In this document: positions 1 to 8,200 of the stretch, one piece after another
Layout: each line of letters opens with the position of its first letter
How positions within the stretch are numbered: position 1 is the stretch's first letter
Assembly (NCBI RefSeq): GCF_028867935.1
Contig: NZ_JAPQNS010000019.1
Location: forward strand, 1 to 64,000
Length of the DNA stretch: 64,000 nucleotides
Source: Flavobacterium sp. SUN052
Lineage (GTDB): Bacteria; Bacteroidota; Bacteroidia; Flavobacteriales; Flavobacteriaceae
Direction: 5' to 3'
Program-made: the position numbers and the translations under genes
The notes under the pieces: generated by a model
What the model was told of the DNA's origin: nothing
The model's input: the letters and a program-made list of their open reading frames with translations, nothing else
Database searches by the model: none

Positions 1-1
1 C

Positions 2-94
2 GTCAAAGTGCATTGGAGTTTTACGGTGGCAACCGCAGAAGCCAAGATGAAACGTTGGTATGAGCGGGTTAATACGGCTAATAAGTCGGAATAA
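2..94 (+). mobile_element. C-terminal fragment of a probable IS630-family transposase
   Basis: An open frame enters from the left edge and stops at TAA 92-94. Its thirty residues include VHWSFTVATAEAKMKRWYER. The pattern W-x-F-T ... A-(R/K)-x-K-x-K-R-x-Y resembles my memory of the extreme C-terminus of IS630-type transposases, where WRFT..DARIKLKRLYP is typical. Its position next to a truncated nuclease gene on the other strand fits an element end. The catalytic DDE domain lies outside the window, so family and completeness cannot be confirmed. Confidence 0.4.
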
Positions 95-102
95 TATAAG
101 CA

Positions 103-279
103 CTAAATTGGAGAAGCACTAGTACCATATTCGGCACGGCTATTTCCTGCTTGTTCATCTTCGACAATCATTTGACCAATTTGCCAGTAGGCTTCAACCA
201 TTGTGAAATTGACCGCCCTAAACGCAGTGGTTTGAGCCTTGCTCAGAACCGTTTTAATAGAATCGTAAAATGTAATCAT
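103..279 (-). pseudogene. 5' fragment of a DUF1016/YhcG-type PDDEXK nuclease gene
   Basis: Reading the minus strand from ATG 279-277 gives about 53 residues that look like the N-terminal domain of the DUF1016 (YhcG, PDDEXK-like nuclease) family: a short N-terminal helix, then MVEAYWQIGQMIVEDEQAG and RAEYGT. In that family a similar segment precedes the long helical domain and the C-terminal nuclease. Here similarity stops at EYGT (about position 121) and the frame ends at TAG 105-103, immediately before the transposase-like end. The rest of the gene is absent, so this is a remnant, most simply truncated by the insertion. The family assignment is from memory of the conserved segment. Full-length members run to about 350 residues. 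Confidence 0.6.
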
Positions 280-393
280 GGTGGTTTAGAGATTCTCCGT
301 TGCCTCAACAAGCGCTGGCCAAACATCAAAAAAATCTCATGTTTGTTATTTTTGGCCCAAAGTATTCACGTTGAGACTTCTATCCAACAAGCT

Positions 394-2478
394 ATGTCCA
401 GTCGCTCCCTTTTACCTGGTCAATCTTGGTCATCCACAATCAATATTTATCGTTGGTTTGTTATAGCAGTCTGGGGCTTTCTTGGCGCCTTCACTTCCCT
501 GGCTCAATCAGTCACTGTTGGGGGGGGCAGTTTTTTAGATTCTGTTAGTCGACAAGCAACGCCCTGTGTAAGTCCGGCACAGCGGGCTGAGATCCAACAA
601 CGACTACACGTCAGTCGGCAAAAACTGGGAATACAGCCTCCCCAAAATAAAATACCACATCCATTATTAATTCATCCATTACGTAAGGCGGCCCATTGCC
701 ACGATTTTTACCCCTCATCAATCTGGCAATTTGTAGACCATAACCCAACCGTTGGTACGGGTTCGTTCAATACGACTGGACCATCAAACCGCGATTATAA
801 CTGCGGCAATCGAACCTACGATAACGTAAATGGCTATAACCATTCGGGGACGGATTTTGGTTTGTGGCCATTTGGCTGGTTTAAAATGGACCAGAACATG
901 GTTGATGTGGTAGCCGCTGCACCAGGCATTATTCTGGTAAAAGACGATGGTAACCCCGACCGGAGTTGTAATGGATCAGTGCAGTCTACCAATTGGAACG
1001 CAGTTTACGTACAACATGCTGATGGGTCGGTGGCTTGGTACGGGCACCTCAAACAAGGTAGTCTGACGTTCAAGCCCGTTGGCAGTATAGTGGAAGCTGG
1101 CGAGTACCTTGGCTCAGTGGGAAGTTCAGGGTTTTCGACGGCCCCGCATCTACACTTTGAGTTATATTCTTCGGACAATCAGCTTGTTGACCCATACAGC
1201 GGGGTCTGTAATGACATCAACGGGACCGACTCGTGGTGGCAACAACAGGAACCTTACCTCAAAAAACAGGTCAACGCCCTTACCATTCACCGGTCGTTGC
1301 TGAGTGTCAGCAACAACTGCCCGGCCGAAAATGTCGAAAAACCGAACGAGTTGGGTAGCGTTCCAGCTGATGGTGCCTCCTTTTATCTGTACGTATGGGG
1401 ACGCGATATTGAACTGAACGAACGGATTACGGCCAATTTATACCGGCCCGATGGGAGTTTGTACAGTACAGTAAGCTACATCAGCAACTTTGCCTCACCC
1501 ACGTTCTACACGTATTACTCACAAAGCATTCCGGCAACGGAAGCTCTTGGCCCGTGGCAGGCCCAAATTACCTACGGCGGGCAAACGTACACCAAATCGT
1601 TTCTGGTTACCGGGCCGGGCGCTGATCTCTCGTTGACTATGAATACTTCTGCCCTGGCAGTACCCCTGAATACGACGGTAGGCTATAACCTGACGCTGAA
1701 AAATGAGGGAACGATGACGGCCAATAACATTCTGACAAGAGCGTATTTGCCTACTAGGATGACCTTTGTGGATAGCCCCGACGGGAGCATGACTCACTCG
1801 GCGGGCGTTGTGTCGGGAAATACCATTACGCTGGGCGTTGGTAATTCACGCATCCTGCGTTTTCGGGCCCGGCCGACCTCAGCGGGGACTTTCCTGACTA
1901 CGGCGCAGATCGTACAGTCGAGCGTTCAGGACCCCGACAGCCAACCCAATTCAGGTACACGCGACGGTCAGGATGATATGAGTGTGGCCTTGATTCGAAC
2001 CACTACAGCAGACAGTACCCGTTTGTTTGCGGCATACGCACCCGGTGGCACTACACCATCAACAGTCGAAGATAATCAGCCTATTGTTGACCCTCGCCGG
2101 GCCGATCTGAGCCTTAGTCTTATAACGAATAAACGGGCGCTTCGCCTGAGCGATACCGTTGTGGTTACTATGCTTGTGAAGCACCAGGGCGGCACGAAGG
2201 CCCAAAATATAGTGGTTCAGTGTACGCTACCAACGGGCTTAACATACATTGGGGGCTTGTCAGCGACAGGCAACGTAATAACGGGAACAGTGAGTGGTTT
2301 ATACGCTGTAGAAGTTGCCTCTTTAACGTTTCAGGCAGTCCTAGTGAGAAACGGACGGTGGCCCATCGTAGCGCAATTAACTGCCTGCAACCAAACCGAC
2401 CCCGACAGTCAGGTGAACAATGGCACCACTAACGGTGAAGATGATACCGCTTTGGTGGAGGTCAGAAGTGTAAACTAG
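394..2478 (+). CDS. Secreted M23-type metallopeptidase with two DUF11 domains
   Basis: A 694-residue exported protein. The open frame extends upstream to 151, but that part overlaps the nuclease remnant. ATG 394 precedes a hydrophobic segment ending in SLAQS, a plausible signal peptide. Residues about 145-270 carry the LytM/M23 fold: zinc ligands H150 and D154 in HSGTDFG, and the HLHFE motif (H252, H254) after WYGHLKQG. Such enzymes usually cut peptidoglycan cross-bridges or glycyl peptides. Two DUF11-like beta-sandwich domains follow, each starting ADLSL (about residues 410 and 570) and each ending near a PDSQ.N.GT motif. No T9SS sorting domain is evident at the C-terminus, unlike other secreted proteins here. 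Substrate is unknown. Confidence 0.75.
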   Translation: MSSRSLLPGQSWSSTINIYRWFVIAVWGFLGAFTSLAQSVTVGGGSFLDSVSRQATPCVSPAQRAEIQQRLHVSRQKLGIQPPQNKIPHPLLIHPLRKAAHCHDFYPSSIWQFVDHNPTVGTGSFNTTGPSNRDYNCGNRTYDNVNGYNHSGTDFGLWPFGWFKMDQNMVDVVAAAPGIILVKDDGNPDRSCNGSVQSTNWNAVYVQHADGSVAWYGHLKQGSLTFKPVGSIVEAGEYLGSVGSSGFSTAPHLHFELYSSDNQLVDPYSGVCNDINGTDSWWQQQEPYLKKQVNALTIHRSLLSVSNNCPAENVEKPNELGSVPADGASFYLYVWGRDIELNERITANLYRPDGSLYSTVSYISNFASPTFYTYYSQSIPATEALGPWQAQITYGGQTYTKSFLVTGPGADLSLTMNTSALAVPLNTTVGYNLTLKNEGTMTANNILTRAYLPTRMTFVDSPDGSMTHSAGVVSGNTITLGVGNSRILRFRARPTSAGTFLTTAQIVQSSVQDPDSQPNSGTRDGQDDMSVALIRTTTADSTRLFAAYAPGGTTPSTVEDNQPIVDPRRADLSLSLITNKRALRLSDTVVVTMLVKHQGGTKAQNIVVQCTLPTGLTYIGGLSATGNVITGTVSGLYAVEVASLTFQAVLVRNGRWPIVAQLTACNQTDPDSQVNNGTTNGEDDTALVEVRSVN

Positions 2479-2569
2479 CGTTTGGCAAATATGAGGATTC
2501 CCCGCTGAGCCAACGCAAACGTATAGTTCGCATCAGTTACAGCGGGGAATCAACCATGCATTTTATAGC

Positions 2570-2932
2570 TTACTTCTTACCAAACTCGCCGGAAGCCGTT
2601 CGCAGAGCAGCCGACAAACCTTCAATGCGAGTCGCCAGATCACCCTCGGCCCCTAATGTTGTGCCAATTTCGCGAGCCTGCTCCGACATGGTTTGCAACA
2701 AGTTAGATAACGCCTGAGGATCGGGTTGACCGCCCTCTAACTGATTCTTGAGTTGCTCCAGCAACTCGGCTAACTCAACTGTATTATCAGCATGGCGCAA
2801 TTGTTCAATCCATTGATCGATAATGCCCTTTCCAGTCTGAGGAGTCATGCCACTAATATCGCCTTCCAGAACACTCATGGTTGAGTCGAGAAGGTCGGTT
2901 GCTTCGGCGTGTATATTTGGATTCTCTGTCAT
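2570..2932 (-). CDS. Unknown small helical protein, paralogue 5 of a five-gene tandem family
   Basis: A 120-residue protein without signal peptide or membrane segment. It contains the signature shared by all five tandem genes: G-x-x-I-I-D-x-W-I-x-x-L (here GKGIIDQWIEQL), then an amphipathic helix LEQLKNQLEGGQPD, then a helix rich in Leu and Gln, and a final helix. It starts at ATG 2932, overlapping the stop of the preceding gene by four bases (ATGA), which implies translational coupling. It is the last gene of the run and ends 92 bp before the convergent M23 gene. I recognise no family and infer a cytoplasmic or non-classically exported four- or five-helix bundle. Confidence 0.7.
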   Translation of the reverse strand: MTENPNIHAEATDLLDSTMSVLEGDISGMTPQTGKGIIDQWIEQLRHADNTVELAELLEQLKNQLEGGQPDPQALSNLLQTMSEQAREIGTTLGAEGDLATRIEGLSAALRTASGEFGKK

Positions 2933-3273
2933 AACTGGTTGCTGAAATCACGTAAAATAACGCCCATACTTTGTAAGCCGCCTGTCCATTGCCCTTCGGC
3001 CGACGGTCCCTGAGCAATCTCTTTAACCTGGTCAGACAACAGAATCAGCAAGCTTTTGACTTCATCGCGGTCAGGAGTTGGTCGGTTTAGCTGCTCTCGC
3101 AGCTGAGTCAATGCCTGCTGCACCGTTTCGACGTTTGGATCGTTCTCTAACGCCTGTAACCAGCCGTCGATCAACATGACACCCTGTTCAGACGTCACCG
3201 ATGAGTAGGCATCGGTCTGAAATGTCTCCAGAGTGTCTTCCAGCATTCGTTGTTCAAGTATATTCGTTCCCAT
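2929..3273 (-). CDS. Unknown small helical protein, paralogue 4
   Basis: A 114-residue protein. The signature is GVMLIDGWLQAL at about residues 30-41, followed by LTQLREQLNRPTPD and LLILLSDQVKEIAQ, then a helix ending IGVILRDFSNQL-like at the C-terminus (LQSMGVILRDFSNQL). No export signal is seen. It is 84 bp downstream of paralogue 3 and overlaps paralogue 5 by four bases, so it lies in the same minus-strand transcription unit. It is the shortest copy, nothing beyond the common core. Function unknown. Confidence 0.7.
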   Translation of the reverse strand: MGTNILEQRMLEDTLETFQTDAYSSVTSEQGVMLIDGWLQALENDPNVETVQQALTQLREQLNRPTPDRDEVKSLLILLSDQVKEIAQGPSAEGQWTGGLQSMGVILRDFSNQL

Positions 3274-3357
3274 AGTAATTGGGTTTTAACAGCGCAAAAC
3301 ACGGAGTCAGGGGCGAGGGAAACTATTTGTTATAACCCTGGCCCCTAACTCCATGTT

Positions 3358-3720
3358 TTATACTGCCGTTGATAATTGTCCAGCAAAATTGCGGAGTGCG
3401 GTGGCCAGCGTTGTTAAACGCGATTGCAGTTCGCTATCAACCTGCCCGGCTTTGCCTTCTGTCAGATCAGCCAGTTGGTTGAGCAGTTGGCCCAGTTTGG
3501 TATTGCTGGGCGTTCCACTTTGCAGTTCATCCCGTAGTTCCTGCATGGGTTGCATGAGGTCTTCCGTTTTCTTGTCGCTTTTTACCGACGAAAACCAGTC
3601 GGTCAAAAGCGACATACCCTCCTGGGGCGAAGCGGCCTGTCCCTGATCGAACGCTTCGATTGTTGCGTCGATCAACGTAAATGCCGACGATCCGCCTGTT
3701 TGTGAATGCTGATTTGCCAT
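3358..3720 (-). CDS. Unknown small helical protein, paralogue 3
   Basis: A 120-residue protein, the most divergent of the five. The Asp of the signature is replaced (GMSLLTDWFSSV, with Thr where the others have Asp and Asp shifted by one), and the helix after it reads MQELRDELQSGTPS. The C-terminal helix LTTLATALRNFAGQL matches LSDLSQALQSFSQQL of paralogue 2, giving good support for common descent. It has an 11-residue N-terminal extension (MANQHSQTGGS). It lies 26 bp downstream of paralogue 2. Function unknown. Confidence 0.7.
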   Translation of the reverse strand: MANQHSQTGGSSAFTLIDATIEAFDQGQAASPQEGMSLLTDWFSSVKSDKKTEDLMQPMQELRDELQSGTPSNTKLGQLLNQLADLTEGKAGQVDSELQSRLTTLATALRNFAGQLSTAV

Positions 3721-3746
3721 GATTTCTTTTTCGTTAAATATGCCGG

Positions 3747-4478
3747 TTACATTACCGGCATTTTACCACCCGCACCGGGGCTCGACATACCTGTGTCTGT
3801 ATCATCGGAGCTGCTGCCGGTTGAGTTACCCCCAATGCGTGAACGGCTTGAATTATCGTCCATGTTAGTATCAGAGGTTGTGCTTGTCCCTGAATTTGAA
3901 GCTCCTGCCTTTCCATCCGATCCAGTTCCGTAACCCGAACCATACGAACCGCCACCTTGGGTATTGCCCGCATCGGGTGATTGGCTTGCGTAGTTTTCGC
4001 TCCCTGTTTCACCCGTTGTTCCAGCATTACTGCCCGTTTGGTCATCTATATCGGTTGAATAAGCTCCGGCAGTACTTTCGCCACCTGTGGTGCTGGTCAT
4101 GGGAGCCTGACCACCCGTTTTCGCAAGTCCAGATTCGCCACCCAATTGCTGGCTAAAGCTTTGCAGAGCCTGCGATAGATCACTCAGTGACGATTTTGCG
4201 TCTTTATCAGCCGTTTCGCCCGCCTGCTTCGCTTGCGTGGCCAGTTGGTCAAGAATCGATCGGATAGTTTCACTGTCGGGGTTTCCGCGTTGCAGTTCTA
4301 CCTTGAGTTCGCTCAAAGTATTGGCAATTGGGTTTGTTGACGCATCGCCACTGTGCAGCGCACTAATCCAGTTGTCGATTAGAGACACACCGTCGGTTGG
4401 CGAAATGGCCTGAGTACCGCCATTGAACGTATCAATGGTTTGGCTCAGGAGTTGGGTTGTTTGTTGGTTCGGTTGCAT
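3747..4478 (-). CDS. Unknown small helical protein with long low-complexity tail, paralogue 2
   Basis: A 243-residue protein in two parts. Residues 1-115 are the family core (GVSLIDNWISAL, then LSELKVELQRGNPDSE and LSQALQSFSQQLGG). Residues about 116-243 form a low-complexity tail dominated by Gly, Ser, Thr, Asp and Asn (for example GGGSYGSGYGTGSDG), predicted to be disordered. The start at 4478 is supported by alignment of MQPNQQTTQLLSQTIDTF with the first residues of paralogue 1. It therefore genuinely overlaps the end of that gene by 47 bp in another frame. The tail has no counterpart in the other copies, and no signal peptide is present. Function unknown. Confidence 0.7.
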   Translation of the reverse strand: MQPNQQTTQLLSQTIDTFNGGTQAISPTDGVSLIDNWISALHSGDASTNPIANTLSELKVELQRGNPDSETIRSILDQLATQAKQAGETADKDAKSSLSDLSQALQSFSQQLGGESGLAKTGGQAPMTSTTGGESTAGAYSTDIDDQTGSNAGTTGETGSENYASQSPDAGNTQGGGSYGSGYGTGSDGKAGASNSGTSTTSDTNMDDNSSRSRIGGNSTGSSSDDTDTGMSSPGAGGKMPVM

Positions 4479-4866
4479 AACGTTGAGAGGGTTTACTTCC
4501 TACTTGCTGATGAATATTCTGAAGTGTTGACACCAGGCGTTGTAATTCAGTTTGTTGCGCACTGGCCTCAGCCGTTTGCATATAAGACTGGGTTTCCGAA
4601 ATCAGCTCCTGAAGCAAATCCTGAATGACGTCGGAATCTGGTGTTTCGGGAGTTTCAGCTGTTCCGGCTGATTTTAGTTCTGCTTTGAGATCTTCCAGGA
4701 TATCCGCTATCGTATCCATCTGGTCGTCGCCATTTTCATCGAGTGCGTCAATCCAACTGTCAATGATCGACAAGCCATCTGTGGCCGTTGTCGATTGAAT
4801 ACCCCCATCGAACGTGTTAGCCGTTTGTTCGATGAGTGCCGTTACCTGTTCATTTTGCGAAATCAT
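4432..4866 (-). CDS. Unknown small helical protein, paralogue 1 (first gene of the run)
   Basis: A 144-residue acidic protein. The core contains GLSIIDSWIDAL at about residues 31-42, then LEDLKAELKSAG and, after a short Pro/Thr/Glu insertion, PDSDVIQDLLQELISETQS. The C-terminal tail ends NNPTPEPNH. It is the promoter-proximal gene of the five; its 3' end overlaps paralogue 2 by 47 bp. The region upstream (4867-5279) is shared with the divergent metalloprotease gene. No clear TAnnTTTG box was found for it. Function unknown. Confidence 0.7.
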   Translation of the reverse strand: MISQNEQVTALIEQTANTFDGGIQSTTATDGLSIIDSWIDALDENGDDQMDTIADILEDLKAELKSAGTAETPETPDSDVIQDLLQELISETQSYMQTAEASAQQTELQRLVSTLQNIHQQVGSKPSQRYATEPTNNPTPEPNH

Positions 4867-5279
4867 ATCTGTTGAGTCGTTTTACTATTCGGTTACTTTG
4901 TTGTACTACGTATCGTTCAAAACCCTACTACTCCCACAATGTTTGTATTTTGACTAGAAATCGGATAAGTGGCATAAAGAATTCTATCTGCACTGAACCA
5001 AGAAACTTTTATATATTATTTTTATTTCATATATTATTAAGCGCCCTTACTTTGCTTTTCAATAAGACGGTTTTGCCGTTTTAGTTTTCCCTAACCCCGC
5101 CCGCTAGACTTAAGTATTTTTACAAGTCACTGTTACATTCACGCCTTATTGTTCGTACTGGCTTTAATGACCGACAGGCCCTACCAGCTTGTGATTCATT
5201 TTAAGGCTATTCTGCTGATTAGCAACACAGATCCCCATTGGTTAGCTGTTTATAAAGACCTTGACACCACCGTACACGT
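4867..5279. other. Divergent intergenic region, 413 bp
   Basis: AT-rich spacer between the first paralogue (minus) and the large metalloprotease (plus), so it must hold both promoters. I could not place a convincing TTG/TAnnTTTG pair on either strand. A short imperfect hairpin (AGACGG, TTTTG, CCGTTT) lies at about 5065-5080. No open frame with recognisable content is present. Confidence 0.4.
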
Positions 5280-8200
5280 ATGAAAATAGCACTACAACTG
5301 TTTCTATTTATTGTGCTTTGCTTAGCCAGCATATGCACAGTACAATCTCAAGATCAAGCGCCACTCAACTGCGGGGCCGACAAAGTGCTACAGGGAGATT
5401 CGGCAACTCGTAAACGTCTGGCTCAATTTAACCAGAGTTACCATATCCATTCGCTAAACAAAGCAGCATTGGACCTGACTACGGTTTACACTATTCCGGT
5501 AGTTGTTCACGTGTATCATCTTGGCGAAGCAGTTGGAGTCGGCTCTAACGTATCTACGGCTTCTGTTCAGGCCGCTATCAATGCACTTAATCAAACGTTC
5601 AGAGCACAGGGTGCTTACAGTGCTAGTCAAGACGTAAAAATTCAATTTGTGCTGGCGTCCCGAACGCCAGGCTGCCAGGCAACTGATGGTATTGTTCGGG
5701 TAGATGCCCGAAGCATAGCGGGCTATCAGACCAATGGCTGTAGTTCAGCGGATTACACAATGCAGGACAACCTACGAACATTAAGCTCTTGGACAACAGG
5801 CTCTTATATTAATATTCGTATTGTCCATAAAATGCCCGATGCGGCTGGCTTCACCTGGTTCTTAGACGATTTGTTTATCCCCGCTCAATACACCAATGGC
5901 AATTATCCCACGCTGTGGGGGCATGAGATGGGACACTCTTTTAATCTGTATCACACATTCGAGGGCGATAATGGCAATACCCAATGCCCGGTTAACGCCA
6001 ATCCAGATACAGACGGGGATCATATCAGCGACACAGATCCGCATAAGCAAGGCGACAACTGTTCCACCTACCCAGCCTCTTCTACCAATATCTGTACGGG
6101 CTTACCTTTCGGCAGCTTGCTACAAAACATGATGAGTTATTCCGGTTGCCTGAACCGATTTACGCCCAAACAGGTAGAGCGAATGCGCTACGCACTACAG
6201 TTTTACCGACCGGGTTTAATCAATTCATTTGGGAAGGTGCCACCCGTACCGGGCGAACTAGCCCCAACGGCAGCCTGCGTGGTTGCAGCTCCAAGTGGCA
6301 CGAGCCCTTATTTTGGCATTGAGGCATTCACCTTCAATACAATTTCGGTAGGTGGTGGCGGGTCTACAAGCGACAACGGGGCCAACTACGCCGACAGAAC
6401 CTGCCTGGTCCAGACTAACGTACAAACCGGAATACCTTATTCGTTTTCGCTTACTTCGCTCTACGGCAATTCGTTAGGCGCTAAAATCTACATCGATTAT
6501 AATAACAACGGGAATTTTTCAGACGCTAATGAACAGGTTTTCAGCAGCAATACTTATAACAGTTCTTTTGCAGGCACTATCACCATTCCTGTTGGCACCA
6601 CAACAAACACCAAACTACGAATGAGGGTCATGCTTGACCCAACGCTCACCCTGAATGCCTGTTCTTTGCCAGGATTTTCGCCATACGGGTCTGGAATGGC
6701 GGAGGATTATGCCATCACTGTTACATCGGCCACAACGACCTGCGCAGCGGCCGTGGCCACAATCAGTGGCTCTCAAACAAGCAGTCCCGGACAGTCGGTT
6801 TCGCTAACAGCCACTTTAACCGGCGCCAGTCCCTGGAGTTTGACCTTAAATACAGGGCAAACATTCACGAACGTTACTACGTCGCCGTTTGCGTTTACGG
6901 TGGCTCCCACTCTATCCACCACGTATGTCATTACCAAAGTGAGTAATGGGTGTGGCGCTGGCACGGTAACTGGAACAGCAGTAGTCACTGTAATTACGCC
7001 TTGTACAGCAGCCGTGGCTACTCTGACAGGTTCACAAACCAGCACACCGGGTCAATCGGTCTCCCTGACGGCCACCTTAACAGGTTCAAGTCCCTGGAGT
7101 TTAACCCTCAATACGGGGCAGGTTTTTAATAACATCACAGCCTCTCCGTTTGTATTTACAGTAGCCCCTGCGACTGCCACCACTTACACGATCAGCCGAA
7201 TAATTAACTCGTGCGGAGTGGGGACAGTAAGTGGTTCGGCGGTGGTAACGCCATGTTCTCCAGCTATTGCTACCCTCTCCGGCTCTCAAACTAGCATACC
7301 CGGCCAATCTGTTTCACTGACAGCTACCTTAACAGGCACTAGTCCTTGGAATCTCACATTGAACACAGGACAGGTTTTTAGTAACATCACAACGTCACCC
7401 TTTACAGTTGCGGTGGCTCCCGAAACCGCCACGAATTACACTATCAGCCGATTGAGTAACTCATGCGGTGTTGGTACAGCCAGTGGGACAGCGGTAGTAA
7501 CGCCATGCACGCCAGCAGTCGCTACGCTTACCGGTTCTCAGACTAGTGTACCCGGCCAATCGGTATCACTTTCGGTTGCCTTTATAGGCACCAGCCCCTG
7601 GAGCTTAACTCTTATTACTGGCCAAATATTCAGTAATATCACTTCATCTCCTTTCAACTTTACTGTAGCTCCCACGATTACCACTGCCTATACAATCAGT
7701 CGGGTAAGTAACTCTTGCGGCACCGGAACAGCCACTGGCACAGCAGTGGTCATCCCATGCACGGCCGCCGTGGCTACTCTGACAGGTTCACAAACCAGCA
7801 CACCAGGGCAATTGGTCTCACTCACTCTGGACTTGACGGGAACAAGCCCGTGGAGTTTAACTTTAAATACAGGGCAATTATTCAGTAGCATCACTGCGTC
7901 ACCTTTCACCTTCACTGTGGCTCCCACAGTCTCTACCACTTATACAATTAGCCGGGTGAGTAACTCATGTGGAATTGGTACAAGTAATAGTTCGGCGACG
8001 GTAATACCCTGTACAGCGGCTGTTGCTACATTGACCGGTTCTCAGACGAGCACACCGGGTCCAAGCGTAGATTTAAGTGTAGTTCTGACCGGTACCAGCC
8101 CTTGGAACTTGACGCTAAATTCTGGGCAAGTTTTTGCCAACATCACCGCGTCGCCCTTTGCGATTACGGTATCCCCTACGGTCGCTACTACTTACACTAT

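Noticed and set aside
151..393. N-terminal 81-residue extension of the M23 peptidase frame
   Set aside because: It lies over the antisense nuclease remnant, and the signal peptide begins only after ATG 394.
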